Assembly: GCF_011752005.1 (NCBI RefSeq)
Contig: NZ_JAAIJZ010000001.1
Location: 776,089 to 840,088, forward strand
Direction of reading: 5' to 3'
DNA: 64,000 bases
DNA from: Canibacter zhoujuaniae
Lineage (GTDB): Bacteria > Actinomycetota > Actinomycetes > Actinomycetales > Microbacteriaceae
Shown here: positions 41,419 to 51,102 of the stretch, in pieces
Layout of the letters: each line of letters begins with the position of its first letter
Numbering within the stretch: position 1 is the stretch's first letter
The notes under the pieces: generated by a model
What the model was told of the DNA's origin: nothing
The model's database searches: none
What the model saw: the letters and a program-made list of their open reading frames with translations, nothing else
Translations under genes and position numbers: made by a program

Positions 41419-43275
41419 GTGGGTTTAAAAGACAGCGGTAGCGAAAGATTCCAGGTCGACCTCTCAGGTGTCGTAAATCTGCTCTCTAAAAATCTTTATT
41501 CCGGCCCGCAGGTCTATCTGCGGGAGCTGCTACAAAACGCAGTAGATGCGCTCACCGCTGCCGTGGCTCTCAACCCTAAAACCCCGCAACTGATTCAACT
41601 TTCTTGTAACAGCACAGCTGCCGGCAATAACACCCTCCAGATCTGCGACACGGGGGTGGGTCTAACAACAGCTCAGGCGCGTGAACTGCTGTCCACGATT
41701 GGCCGGTCTTCAAAACGCGACAGCGAATTGGGTGAGGGGCGCGCTGAATTTCTTGGCCAGTTCGGAATTGGCATGCTCGCCGCGTTTATGGTCGCTGACG
41801 AGATCAGAGTGCTGACCCAATCTCGCGTCACAGCGCCTGACGGCACGCTCCCTCCCCCAACTGAATGGGTGGGCAGAGCCGACGGCACCTTTGTGGTGCG
41901 CGAAACTGATTCAAGCACACTCCCAGAAATTATCCGCGCTGGTGGCACAGCGGTGCAGCTTGTTGCGAAAAGCGATACCCTGCACTGGCTAGAACGCAGC
42001 ACGGTCAAAGAGCTCGCGCTCAATTACGGCGATCTGCTGCCGCTTCCGATAGAGCTTGTTGGCGAAGGCATCATTAACCGCCGCTACCTGCCCTGGATGG
42101 AAACCTACTCTGATCAAGCATCTCGCACGCAGGCTCTAATGCAGTTCGGTAAAGAGCTGTTCGGTTTTAAACCGATGCACATCATAGATTTGAATGTGCC
42201 CGCACTTGGTATAACTGGAGTTGCATACGTGCTGCCCCAGCAGGTTGCACCGGGCTCTGGGCAGCATCGTGTGTATCTCAAGCGCATGCTGCTCAGCAAT
42301 CGCTTAGATAATGTGCTGCCCGATTGGGCGTTCTTTGTACGAGCGGTGATAGATACTGATAGCTTGAAACCAACCGCTAGTCGTGAACAGCTGCATGAGG
42401 ATGAAACGCTGCTGATCGCCCGCGAGGTGCTTGGGCAGCAGTTAAAAGATTGGATCCGCAATCATGTGGCAGCAGACGGATTTTACGGATCCGAATTTCT
42501 CCAGACACATCATCTAGCGCTGCGCGCAGTTGCGGTGCAAGACAGCGACATGCTCGAGGTGGTAGCCGACACCGTGCCCTATGAAACCACGGACGGAGCT
42601 CTCACCCTGCGGCAGGCTGTTGCCTCCGGGGAGCTACTCTACACCACCACTGTGCCAGCTTTTCGCCGTCTTTCCCCTGTCGCACGGGCGGCCGGCATCA
42701 CCGTGGTAAACGGCGGCTACGCCTATGACGCCGACCTAATTGCAAAGTTAAAAAGCGATCTACAGTGGAGTGTGCGCGAGCTTGAAAGCGCTGATCTCAC
42801 TCAGGCGCTAACCGAGCCCAGCCTTGAGCGCGAGATGGCAACAGGCGACGCAATTGCAAAAGCTCGCACACTGCTTGGGCAGGTAGACTGTGACGTCCTG
42901 CTGCGCAGATTTGAGCCAGAGAGCATACCCGCCATGCTGTTACGCGATGCAGACGCAGAGTTTCAGCATGAGTTGAGTGAAGTTAGAGAGTCTACCCCGG
43001 ATCTCTGGGGTGGCCTCCTTGACGCTTTCATTGAGACGGGAGAAGCTAAGAGCCGCACACTCGTGCTCAACGACAGCGCCGAAGTTGTGCAAACGCTACT
43101 AGCTGCCAAACACGGTGAAGTTTTTGATGCGGGTGTTGTCGCCCTCTACAGCTCAGCTTTAGCACTCGCAGGCGAGGGGTTGAGCAGCGGTGAGAGCGCG
43201 GATCTATCTCACGCTCTCGAAACACTGCTGCAGCACGCACTCAGCAGCTCACAAGGCAGGGACAGCAATGGCTAG
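41419..43275 (+). CDS. HSP90-family ATPase (HtpG-like), coupled to a helical-repeat protein
   Basis: 618 residues. The GHKL ATP-binding site is complete: N-box YLRELLQNAVDA (Glu36, Asn40), DTGVG (Asp77) and the GQFGIG lid region near residue 113-118. The middle domain contains the conserved arginine region (KPTASREQLHEDE), while the C-terminal third is divergent. It is not the ordinary htpG; I recall such actinobacterial HSP90-like proteins followed by a partner of unknown function. A GTG start at 41419 with aaaagg just upstream. The last 8 bases overlap the next gene. Confidence 0.85.
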   Translation: MGLKDSGSERFQVDLSGVVNLLSKNLYSGPQVYLRELLQNAVDALTAAVALNPKTPQLIQLSCNSTAAGNNTLQICDTGVGLTTAQARELLSTIGRSSKRDSELGEGRAEFLGQFGIGMLAAFMVADEIRVLTQSRVTAPDGTLPPPTEWVGRADGTFVVRETDSSTLPEIIRAGGTAVQLVAKSDTLHWLERSTVKELALNYGDLLPLPIELVGEGIINRRYLPWMETYSDQASRTQALMQFGKELFGFKPMHIIDLNVPALGITGVAYVLPQQVAPGSGQHRVYLKRMLLSNRLDNVLPDWAFFVRAVIDTDSLKPTASREQLHEDETLLIAREVLGQQLKDWIRNHVAADGFYGSEFLQTHHLALRAVAVQDSDMLEVVADTVPYETTDGALTLRQAVASGELLYTTTVPAFRRLSPVARAAGITVVNGGYAYDADLIAKLKSDLQWSVRELESADLTQALTEPSLEREMATGDAIAKARTLLGQVDCDVLLRRFEPESIPAMLLRDADAEFQHELSEVRESTPDLWGGLLDAFIETGEAKSRTLVLNDSAEVVQTLLAAKHGEVFDAGVVALYSSALALAGEGLSSGESADLSHALETLLQHALSSSQGRDSNG

Positions 43276-45355
43276 TTCACTTATGCGGCTTGCCGCACTC
43301 GCCAATATGCCCTACGGATCAGCTCGCACCCAGCAGACCGCAGAAATTGTGCGCGAGATCGAACGGGAGGGGCCAGAGCATGAGCTGCCGAATGCGCTGC
43401 TGCGCCTGGTGGAAGCTTACGACTTCGGCGGTGATTCAAAACGGGCGCTAACCACTTTTGTAAAAGTTTTACAGCTCTGGGATACCCGCCCGGAGTTATT
43501 CGATGCTGAAGACGAGTTTGGGCTTTTCTGGGAGTTTAAGTGGATCGCCGGCAGTCTAACCCTCTTCCCAAACATTAGCCGTGCCCAAGCTGAGGCTTTT
43601 CTCGACGATATGGAGCGTCGCTATCAGGTTGCAGGCAAGGGACTGTGCGCTCCACGTGCGGCGCGATTCCACTACTTAAGCAATCTCAATGATCCGGCTG
43701 CGGCGAGCGCGCTCAGTATTTGGCGCTCTACCCCACCGGACGAGTTCGATGATTGCCCGGCTTGTGTGATTGGTGCGGAGGTTGATTACCGTGTCTCGCA
43801 GGGCGACTGGGCACGGGCTGTCGCAGTTGGTGAGCGGCAAAATAATGAGTGTAATATCGAGCCGACCCTAACCAACCATTTACTAACCCTTGCATATTTG
43901 ATGCAGGGCGACCCTACTGCTGCAGCACGCTGCTATCGTCTCGCTAATGCCGGCCTTAAAACGTCTCTATCAGCAGAGGGGTTTACGGGTGCGCGCGGCG
44001 CTGTGCTTGAGGCACTGGGGCGTGGCGGCGCGCTCAATGAGCTGCTATCTCAGCTCAAGAAACACGATGCCGAGCATTTAGAAACCGCACAGACTACTTT
44101 CGGATCGCTGCGCTTTCACTTAGGTCTGCTCGCTGGCATTTCAGCGCTTATGAACGGGGGCACAGACCCGAACACAGAAACCGGGCTTGCGACACCCCAC
44201 TTCGCTAAAACCCTTGGCGATCTGCACTCGCACCTCAAAACAGTGACACAAGAGATGGCCGAACGTTTTGACAGCCGGGCAGGCAACGATGGCAATCAAC
44301 GGCACCTTGCTAATGCGCTTAGCGCAACTCTTTCTGCAACGCCTCTGCCAGAGCCACTCGCAAGTGAAGACGCAATGTCTGAGACGCTAGCGCAATTGCT
44401 GTTAGAGCGAAAACAGACAGCTGCGCCAGAAACTAACACTGTTTCTGATAGGTTGGCTCCCGCCGCAGAACAAATTGATGTTGCCGCAGAGTTTCAAAAA
44501 ATTGCTTCCCTCATCGACGAGTCGCATGAGTTTAGCGCTGCTAAAGCAGCCACCATCGCTGATATGTACGTCAGTTTGGGTGGCAGGTTGACTGCGGTCG
44601 ACCAAGAGCTGGCAGCAAAATCTTTTACCGAAGGCGGTCTTTGGTTTATTAGGGCGCGCGATAGTGTGAGCGCTGTAACCGCTTTCGAGCTCGCATACTC
44701 TCATCTAGTGCTCGAGCATCTGCCAGATGATCTGCTCAGGCTGCTAATGCTTTTCGAGTTTTGGATTAACGCCCTCACCGACTTGCAGTCGGCTGCGCAT
44801 TGGTCCCAGTTGGAAAAATATATTGTGAGCTTCGCGCAGCTGTGCTCATTTGAGGCAGACTCGCTAGCGCAGCAAACTGCAGCATTAAGTAAACAAAGCA
44901 TCGATTTGCATGAACTGCAACTCGCACGGATTGCTTTTAGCGCATGTGGCACAGTGGCAGAGTTCTTTTCTGAGCTGGCTAAATTAGCGGGGGGTCTGCA
45001 AAACATAGACTCTGACACAGGGCTTAAAGCTGCGCTGCAAACCCTGCAGCATACAGAAGTAACCTATTCCAACACCTCTGCTGAGCTGGCCGCTGCGCTG
45101 GCTGCATCTCCCAATATAGAATTTGCACAGTATCTCGGGCGGGAACTAAATGAGACGATGAAGTTAGGGCGCTACCGTATAGCAACCGCTTGGAAAGTAT
45201 TGGGCGAAAAACAGCGTGCGGTAACGATCCTAACCGAGCTGCTGCACGATGGCGTCTACCAGGAATTTGAGCTCAAACTGCGCGCTGAGGCGGCAGAATT
45301 ATTAACAGAGCTTGGCGAGTTCAGCGCGGCTCAAGAGATACTGCGTCAGTTTTAA
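43268..45355 (+). CDS. Large helical-repeat (TPR-like) partner of the HSP90-like ATPase
   Basis: 695 residues from ATG at 43268 (agggac ribosome site, 8-base overlap with the preceding gene). The sequence is almost all alpha-helical with paired helices repeating every 34-40 residues, e.g. ALLRLVEAYDFGGDSKRALTTFVKVLQL and LADMYVSLGGRLTAVDQ, typical of TPR-like superhelices. No catalytic motif, signal peptide or membrane segment. Being co-translated with the HSP90-like ATPase, it is likely its client-recognition or cochaperone subunit; this is inference. A terminator follows. Confidence 0.75.
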   Translation: MASSLMRLAALANMPYGSARTQQTAEIVREIEREGPEHELPNALLRLVEAYDFGGDSKRALTTFVKVLQLWDTRPELFDAEDEFGLFWEFKWIAGSLTLFPNISRAQAEAFLDDMERRYQVAGKGLCAPRAARFHYLSNLNDPAAASALSIWRSTPPDEFDDCPACVIGAEVDYRVSQGDWARAVAVGERQNNECNIEPTLTNHLLTLAYLMQGDPTAAARCYRLANAGLKTSLSAEGFTGARGAVLEALGRGGALNELLSQLKKHDAEHLETAQTTFGSLRFHLGLLAGISALMNGGTDPNTETGLATPHFAKTLGDLHSHLKTVTQEMAERFDSRAGNDGNQRHLANALSATLSATPLPEPLASEDAMSETLAQLLLERKQTAAPETNTVSDRLAPAAEQIDVAAEFQKIASLIDESHEFSAAKAATIADMYVSLGGRLTAVDQELAAKSFTEGGLWFIRARDSVSAVTAFELAYSHLVLEHLPDDLLRLLMLFEFWINALTDLQSAAHWSQLEKYIVSFAQLCSFEADSLAQQTAALSKQSIDLHELQLARIAFSACGTVAEFFSELAKLAGGLQNIDSDTGLKAALQTLQHTEVTYSNTSAELAAALAASPNIEFAQYLGRELNETMKLGRYRIATAWKVLGEKQRAVTILTELLHDGVYQEFELKLRAEAAELLTELGEFSAAQEILRQF

Positions 45356-45427
45356 TATCGCGGCACCCTAAAATCAAAAACCTGCTTTTAAGCGGTCGGA
45401 AACCACGCCAATATAAGGGCTATAAGA

Positions 45428-45470
45428 ATGAGTCGGCCACACCCCCCGACGTAACCGACTCATGTGATAA
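45428..45470 (+). terminator. Terminator after the HSP90-like pair
   Basis: A 9-bp perfect stem (45428-45436 with 45455-45463) with an 18-base C-rich loop, followed by an AT-rich stretch (tgataaataatatc). The 200-base gap to argH is otherwise AT-rich without a recognisable gene; the T-rich segment at 45480-45510 lies in it. Confidence 0.65.
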
Positions 45471-45568
45471 ATAATATCATTAAGTTTTATATTTTTGTTT
45501 AATTTATCTTGTGGTCAGGAGAAAAACACGAATAATCGAATAAATTTCGGTTTCTGTTCCGCTCAAAA

Positions 45569-46999
45569 TCAGACTCGTTTTAACTCTTCTAAGCGATCGG
45601 CCAGCTGCGCAAGCTGTTCTCGCACACGCTCTGTGGCCGTGCCACCAACACCAGTGCGACTGTTGACAGACCCCGCGATGGTCAAAACTTCACGCACAGC
45701 TGGGGTTAAATGCGCACTAATCTGAGCGAGTTCTACGTCGCTCGGCTCGTGTAGCTGCATTTCACGCTCTTCACAAAACGCCACAAGCTCCCCAGAAATT
45801 TCATGTGCGTCACGGAAGGCAACCCCCTGTTTTACAAGCCACTCCGCAACATCAGTTGCGAGCGAGTAGCCGCGCGGAGCCACCTCAGCCATGCGCTCAG
45901 TGTTAAAGCTTGCGGTTGCTACCATTCCGGTAAACGCCGGCAAAAGCAGCTGCAGCTGCGCGACAGAGTCAAAAATTGGTTCCTTGTCTTCCTGCAAATC
46001 GCGGTTATACGCCAATGGCAGCGCTTTCAGAGTGGCCAAAAGACCTGTTAGGTTGCCAATTAAACGCCCTGATTTACCGCGCGCCAGCTCAGCAATATCG
46101 GGGTTTTTCTTCTGCGGCATAATCGACGACCCGGTCGAATAACCATCATGCAGCTTAATAAAATTAAACTCCGCCGTATTCCAAACAATGATTTCTTCGC
46201 TCAGACGCGACAGATCAATGCCGATCATGGCCAGCACAAAAGCAAACTCAGCGACCACATCACGGGCAGCGGTGCCATCAATAGAGTTTTCAAGCGGCTC
46301 GCCCATGCCCAATTCTGCGGCAACTAAGCGCGGATCGAGCCCCAGTGAAGATCCGGCGAGCGCGCCGCCACCGTACGGTGAGCGCACAGCACGCTTGCTC
46401 CAATCCGCCAGCCGCTCGATATCGCGCAGCAACGGCCAAGCGTGCGCAGCCAGCTGATGAGCCAACAGCACCGGCTGCGCAGACTGCAGGTGTGTGCGCC
46501 CCGGCAAAATTGCGTCTGGGTGTGCCACAGCCTGGTCGTAGAGTGCCTGTATCAAATCGCCCAGCAGGGTGCGGATTGAGTCGGCCGCATCGAGCATATA
46601 CATCCGCACAAGCGTTGCGATTTGATCGTTCCGGCTGCGGCCCGCGCGCAGTTTTCCGCCAAGCTCACGACCAGCAATTTCTACCAGGCCGCGTTCAAGC
46701 GCCGAATGCACGTCTTCATCATCTGCAGCGGGCAGAAACTCCCCCGCAGCAACACGTCGCGCCAGTTCATCTAGCGCGCTGTGCATGCCCTGCAGTTCTG
46801 TGGCTGTGAGGTAACCACCGTCGTGCAGCGCAACAGCGTGCGCCTTAGAGCCGCGAATGTCATACTGCGCGAGCTGCCAATCGAACTGTGTTGATTTACT
46901 CAGGCGTTGCAGTTCGGGGGCCGGCCCGCTCTTAAAACGACCACCCCACAGAGCGCCAGATTCACCAGCACGGTTTCCGGTTCTTGGTGCGTTTGTCAT
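45569..46999 (-). CDS. argH: Argininosuccinate lyase
   Basis: Splits argininosuccinate into arginine and fumarate. The fumarase/ASL signature GSSIMPQKKNPD is present, and HTHLQSAQPV in the middle contributes the catalytic histidine. About 476 residues from ATG at 46999, which overlaps the argF stop (ATGA); an ATG at 47032 lies inside argF. The usual argC-argJ-argB-argD and argG genes are not in the window. Confidence 0.94.
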   Translation of the reverse strand: MTNAPRTGNRAGESGALWGGRFKSGPAPELQRLSKSTQFDWQLAQYDIRGSKAHAVALHDGGYLTATELQGMHSALDELARRVAAGEFLPAADDEDVHSALERGLVEIAGRELGGKLRAGRSRNDQIATLVRMYMLDAADSIRTLLGDLIQALYDQAVAHPDAILPGRTHLQSAQPVLLAHQLAAHAWPLLRDIERLADWSKRAVRSPYGGGALAGSSLGLDPRLVAAELGMGEPLENSIDGTAARDVVAEFAFVLAMIGIDLSRLSEEIIVWNTAEFNFIKLHDGYSTGSSIMPQKKNPDIAELARGKSGRLIGNLTGLLATLKALPLAYNRDLQEDKEPIFDSVAQLQLLLPAFTGMVATASFNTERMAEVAPRGYSLATDVAEWLVKQGVAFRDAHEISGELVAFCEEREMQLHEPSDVELAQISAHLTPAVREVLTIAGSVNSRTGVGGTATERVREQLAQLADRLEELKRV

Positions 47000-47928
47000 T
47001 GCTGTTCTTCTTTCTGCTCCAAGAGCCAACACATTAGGGCTTTTTGCGCGTGCAATCGGTTTTCTGCTTCATCCCAAACAACCGACTGCGCACCGTCGAT
47101 AACCTCTGCGGCAACCTCATACTCACGGTATGCGGGCAGGCAGTGCATAAAAATTGCATCATCCGCTGCTTGCGCCATCAGCTCTGGGGTTACCCGATAG
47201 GCGCCAAAGGTTGCAACACGCTGCTGCTTTTCAGATTCCTGCCCCATCGAGACCCAGGTGTCGGTAATCACAACGTCTGCGTCTCTCACAGCCGCAACGG
47301 GATCGCTCAGCACCGTCACGCTTCCGCCAGTGCCCGCGGCAATGCGCTCAGCATCTGCAATAATGTCTGCTCGTGGCCGATACTCAACAGGGCTTGCAAG
47401 GCGCACATGCATGCCAGCTGTTGCAAAGCCCAGCGCATATGACTGCCCCATGTTATTGGCTGCGTCACCGATATAAGCAGCTGTCAAACCGGCGAGCGCG
47501 CCTTTGTGCTCTTGAATGGTTAACAGATCAGCCAAAATTTGACATGGATGAAAATCGTCGGTCAGCGAGTTAATAACAGGAACCTGCGAATTCTCGGCCA
47601 TCTCGACGATACGTTCGTGAGCGCCGGTGCGCCACACAATCAGCTTCGCAATGCGCGAAATCATCTTTGCTGTGTCGGTGATTGACTCTTTTTCACCAAG
47701 CTGTGACTCACCAGGGTTAATAATCAGCGGATAGCCGCCAAGGGAGGCCACTCCGGCGGCAAAACTCACGCGCGTCCGGGTCGATGTTTTATCAAATATT
47801 ATTGCGACTGTGGCAGGCCCGTTAAGCGGTTTACGCGCATACGGATCAGCCTTTAGCTCCCGCGCAAGACGCAGCACTTCTGCCTGTTCCCGAGGAGTTA
47901 AGTCATCATCTCGCAGAAAGTGGCGCAT
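46996..47928 (-). CDS. argF: Ornithine carbamoyltransferase
   Basis: Forms citrulline from ornithine and carbamoyl phosphate. Carbamoyl-phosphate motif STRTR at residues 49-53, HPCQ in DDFHPCQILAD and ornithine motif HCLPA are intact; 310 residues. argG, which should stand between it and argH, is absent from the window. Coupled to argH through an ATGA overlap. Confidence 0.94.
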   Translation of the reverse strand: MRHFLRDDDLTPREQAEVLRLARELKADPYARKPLNGPATVAIIFDKTSTRTRVSFAAGVASLGGYPLIINPGESQLGEKESITDTAKMISRIAKLIVWRTGAHERIVEMAENSQVPVINSLTDDFHPCQILADLLTIQEHKGALAGLTAAYIGDAANNMGQSYALGFATAGMHVRLASPVEYRPRADIIADAERIAAGTGGSVTVLSDPVAAVRDADVVITDTWVSMGQESEKQQRVATFGAYRVTPELMAQAADDAIFMHCLPAYREYEVAAEVIDGAQSVVWDEAENRLHAQKALMCWLLEQKEEQQ

Positions 47929-47958
47929 CCACCGCTCCTTATACTGTAGAAATTAGGG

Positions 47959-48009
47959 GCGGATCAGCCGCTCGCGTTCAAATAAACAGACGCCGACCGG
48001 CCGATCCGC
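47959..48009 (-). terminator. typA terminator
   Basis: A 12-bp stem (47959-47970 with 47998-48009) with one position that is a G-T pair on the minus strand and an A-C mismatch on the plus, plus a further inner stem, lies 6 bases past the typA stop. Its minus-strand 3' side is followed by taatttc, a modest T-tract. Confidence 0.6.
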
Positions 48010-48015
48010 AAGCTG

Positions 48016-49920
48016 TTAACCCTGTTGCTTGAGCTTGTTTGCGAGCTTTTTGCGCTCGTTCGCATCAAGCTCGACCTTGCGAATGCGCGCGATCTCTGGT
48101 GTCACCTCAACGCACTCATCTTCACGCGCAAACTCGAGACACTCTTCGAGTGTGAGCTGCTTTGGCGGGGTCATGGTTTCCATCACGTCAGCGGTTGACG
48201 AACGCATGTTCGTGAGTTTTTTCTCTTTTGTGATATTCACTTCCATGTCGTCAGCACGGCTGTTCTCACCAACGACCATGCCTTCATAAACTTCCTCACC
48301 CGGCTGCACAAAGAAGGTCATGCGCTCCTGCAGGTTCATAATTGCGAACGGGGTCGCAACACCCGCACGATCGGCGACGATAGAGCCGTTCTGACGCGTG
48401 GTTATTTGACCAGCCCACGGCCCGTATCCGTGTGATATTGCGTTGGCAATACCGGTGCCGCGCGTGGTGGTCATAAACTCTGAGCGGAATCCGATTAAAC
48501 CGCGTGACGGCACAACGAACTCCATGCGCACCCAGCCGGTGCCGTGATTGCTCATGCCCTCCATGCGACCCTTTCGGGCTGCGAGCAACTGGGTGATAGC
48601 GCCGAGGTGCTCTTCAGGGGCATCGATAGTTAGGTGCTCAAACGGTTCGTGTACCTCGCCGTCAACAACACGGGTCACAACCTGCGGCTTCCCAACGGTC
48701 AGCTCGAAGCCTTCCCGGCGCATGTTTTCAACGAGAATTGCAAGCGCCAGCTCACCGCGCCCCTGCACCTCCCATGCATCGGGGCGGTCGGTGTCGACAA
48801 CCCTAATCGACACGTTACCGATGAGCTCACGATCGAGACGATCTTTGATCATGCGCGCTGTCAGTTTGTGCCCTTTAACCTTGCCCACGAGCGGCGAAGT
48901 GTTTGCACCGATAGTCATTGAGATAGCCGGCTCATCAACAGTGATAACCGGGAGCGGACGCACATCTTCTGTGTCAGCAATGGTTTCACCGATGGTGATA
49001 TCCTCAATGCCCGCTATCGCGACGATATCGCCCGGCCCTGCGCTCTCGGCTGGGTATCGCGTGAGCGCTTTGGTCAGCATCAGTTCTGTAATGCGCACGT
49101 TCTGCGTTGAGCCGTCATGCTTAACCCATGCGACAGTCTCACCCTTCTTGATATTGCCGTGGTGAATGCGCAAAAGCGCAATACGGCCGAGGAACGGTGA
49201 AGAGTCGAGGTTTGTAACGTGCGCTTGCAGCGGATGCTCATCGTCATACTGCGGCGCGGGAACCTGCTGCAAAATTGTTTCAAACAGCGGTTCGAGGTTG
49301 TCATTATCGGGCAGTTCACCGTCAACCGGGCGGGTGTGGCTGGCGGCTCCAGCGCGCCCTGACAGGTATACGGTTGGCACATCAAGCACAGCGTCTACAT
49401 CGATGTCGGGGTGGTCTTCAACCAGGTCGGAAGCAAGCCCGAGCAAAAGGTCGTGCGCCTCACCCTCAACCTCTGCAATTCTGGCATCGGGGCGGTCGGT
49501 CTTGTTCACTGCGAGAATTACGGGCAGTTTCGCCTCAAGGGCTTTCCGCAAAACGAAACGAGTTTGCGGCAGCGGCCCCTCAGAGGCGTCAACGAGCAGC
49601 ACTACACCGTCAACCATCGACAGCGCACGCTCCACCTCGCCACCAAAATCAGCGTGACCTGGGGTGTCGACAACGTTAATGGTCACCGGCCCGTTCTGTG
49701 CGTGCGCACCGGCGTAGGCAATCGCCGTATTCTTCGCGAGAATGGTGATGCCTTTTTCGCGCTCAAGGTCGTTTGAGTCCATCACTCGGTCATCGACCTC
49801 GGTGTGTGCATCGAAGCTGTTCGTCTGCTTCAACATCGCGTCTACAAGGGTTGTCTTACCGTGGTCTACGTGCGCAACAATTGCTACGTTGCGCAAATCT
49901 TCACGAGTGGCGAGGGCCAT
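48016..49920 (-). CDS. typA: GTP-binding protein TypA/BipA
   Basis: Translational GTPase of the EF-G family that assists 50S assembly. G1 AHVDHGKTTLVDAML, G3 DTPGHADFGGEVERALSMVDG, G4 NKTDRPDAR; then the domain II beta barrel (about 215-300), domain III and V-like folds, and the BipA-specific C-terminal domain ending ANKLKQQG. 634 residues, normal for the family. Confidence 0.95.
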   Translation of the reverse strand: MALATREDLRNVAIVAHVDHGKTTLVDAMLKQTNSFDAHTEVDDRVMDSNDLEREKGITILAKNTAIAYAGAHAQNGPVTINVVDTPGHADFGGEVERALSMVDGVVLLVDASEGPLPQTRFVLRKALEAKLPVILAVNKTDRPDARIAEVEGEAHDLLLGLASDLVEDHPDIDVDAVLDVPTVYLSGRAGAASHTRPVDGELPDNDNLEPLFETILQQVPAPQYDDEHPLQAHVTNLDSSPFLGRIALLRIHHGNIKKGETVAWVKHDGSTQNVRITELMLTKALTRYPAESAGPGDIVAIAGIEDITIGETIADTEDVRPLPVITVDEPAISMTIGANTSPLVGKVKGHKLTARMIKDRLDRELIGNVSIRVVDTDRPDAWEVQGRGELALAILVENMRREGFELTVGKPQVVTRVVDGEVHEPFEHLTIDAPEEHLGAITQLLAARKGRMEGMSNHGTGWVRMEFVVPSRGLIGFRSEFMTTTRGTGIANAISHGYGPWAGQITTRQNGSIVADRAGVATPFAIMNLQERMTFFVQPGEEVYEGMVVGENSRADDMEVNITKEKKLTNMRSSTADVMETMTPPKQLTLEECLEFAREDECVEVTPEIARIRKVELDANERKKLANKLKQQG

Positions 49921-49970
49921 ATGTTCCTAACTTTTGCGGCTTTAAGCCCGAAAATCTAACATTCAATTCT

Positions 49971-50017
49971 AGCAAGAAACCCCTGCGATACTGCCCAGAG
50001 AGGGCGGATCACAGGGG
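49971..50017 (-). terminator. Terminator below the ATPase relic
   Basis: On the minus strand cccctg / caggggt-type arms (49980-49985 with 50012-50017) with inner gat/atc and gccc/gggc pairs, followed by tttcttgc. It is the counterpart of 51103-51149 and would end the second binding-protein transcript. Confidence 0.7.
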
Positions 50018-50053
50018 GCTCAAGCTGTTTTAGATGTTTTACTGTGACTGTCT

Positions 50054-50110
50054 CTAGCTGTGTTTCACACTCTCGAGGAAGCTGCGCGTCCGCTTCTGCA
50101 GTACAGCTAA
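50054..50110 (-). pseudogene. Relic of a polar amino-acid ABC-transporter ATPase C-terminus
   Basis: Read on the minus strand to the TAG at 50056-50054, the frame ends QKRTRSFLESVKHS, which matches the intact ATPase end QRQRTRNFLENVKHG position by position (RTR, FLE and VKH conserved). The remaining 5' part of the gene and the whole permease are missing, so only about 15 codons remain. It starts directly after the downstream end of the first-copy binding-protein gene and forms the key evidence for a decayed second transporter copy. Confidence 0.85.
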
Positions 50111-50134
50111 CACTGCCTATTTTTTCATTTAAAG

Positions 50135-51040
50135 TTAATGCTCCCCGTTAACAACTGCTTCGGTTACAACGTAATTACCCATACCGTAACGCTCAAGCAC
50201 CTGCTGATACACGCCCTCATCGATCAGCTCCTGCAGCGCTAAACGAATAGCTTCAATCAGCTCGGTGCGTTCTTTTAGAATGCCCACACCGTTGAATAAT
50301 GGCTCATAGCCAGCCGGATTCTCCGGATCGGTGATCACATCAAAGGCCTCGCCATTATCGGTTTCAGCGGCTGCATACGCTGCAACACCTGCGTCCGCGA
50401 TGTATGCCTGCACACGGCCAGCCTTCAGAGCTTCCTGCGCAGCTGGATTGTCTGGCAGTTCTGTCATCTCAATACCGCAGTCCATCTCGCGCAGAATGTT
50501 ACCCTGCTGGGTGGCCAGCGGCAGTGATACCTTCTTACCGCAAAGATCATTGAGGTTCTTGATGTTGTCGGGGTTACCCTTCTTGACGAGAATGATAAAA
50601 CCAGCGTTAACATACTCAACAAAACTGAGCACCTGACGGCGCTCGGGGGTGTCACTCATACCCGAGAGAATAATGTCATGACGGCCAGATTCCATCGCCG
50701 GGATAACTGAATCAAACGTCTGCTGGTTTAAGCTGACACCGATATCAAGCTTTTGCCCAAACAGACGACCAAGCTCAGCATCAACACCGATAATTCGGCC
50801 CTCCTCATTATGAAACTCCATTGGTGGGAAGGGCAGGTCGAGCGCGATGTCAATCTTGCCTTTTGCCTTGATATCTTCCGGCAGCATATCGTGCAGCTTT
50901 GAATTTGCGCTGGTGCTCGGCTCATCCGCAATTGGCAGGATCGAGTTGACGCTATCGCTAGCACCGTCTGCGTTTGCGCAACCGGAGAGCAGCAGACCGG
51001 CAATTGCCGCCGCAATAACGGAACTAAATTTCTTCTTCAT
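50135..51040 (-). CDS. Amino-acid ABC transporter substrate-binding lipoprotein, paralogue A
   Basis: 301 residues. Signal peptide with lipobox LLLSGC, Cys21 lipidated; the mature protein is a type II periplasmic-binding fold (PF00497-like): KGKIDIALDLPFPPMEF, RIIGVDAELGRLFG, SGMSDTPERRQ, VKKGNP, and the hinge AGRVQAYIADA. It is about 85 percent identical by eye to paralogue B (52906-53832), including the leader. Its own transcript is separated from the ATPase gene by a terminator (51103-51149). No permease or ATPase follows, so it may use the transporter of the intact copy. Confidence 0.88.
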   Translation of the reverse strand: MKKKFSSVIAAAIAGLLLSGCANADGASDSVNSILPIADEPSTSANSKLHDMLPEDIKAKGKIDIALDLPFPPMEFHNEEGRIIGVDAELGRLFGQKLDIGVSLNQQTFDSVIPAMESGRHDIILSGMSDTPERRQVLSFVEYVNAGFIILVKKGNPDNIKNLNDLCGKKVSLPLATQQGNILREMDCGIEMTELPDNPAAQEALKAGRVQAYIADAGVAAYAAAETDNGEAFDVITDPENPAGYEPLFNGVGILKERTELIEAIRLALQELIDEGVYQQVLERYGMGNYVVTEAVVNGEH

Positions 51041-51102
51041 TTCTATAGGCCTTTCTATCGAAATGCATTTGCGGCTTGAAGCCTAAAACTAACACCGATT
51101 TT

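Larger units (their letters stand above)
49936..50110. repeat. Duplicated intergenic segment, first copy
   Basis: Bases 49936-50100 repeat 51071-51236 with roughly 80 percent identity by eye, including the terminator and the C-terminal end of the ABC-transporter ATPase gene. The upper part of the second copy runs into the intact ATPase gene, whereas the first copy holds only its last codons. This is the 3' footprint of a tandem duplication of the transporter unit. Confidence 0.85.

Noticed and set aside
45480..45568. AT-rich segment as a separate small gene or origin
   Set aside because: No start codon with ribosome site and no repeated boxes; AT-rich stretch follows a terminator and precedes the argH 3' end.
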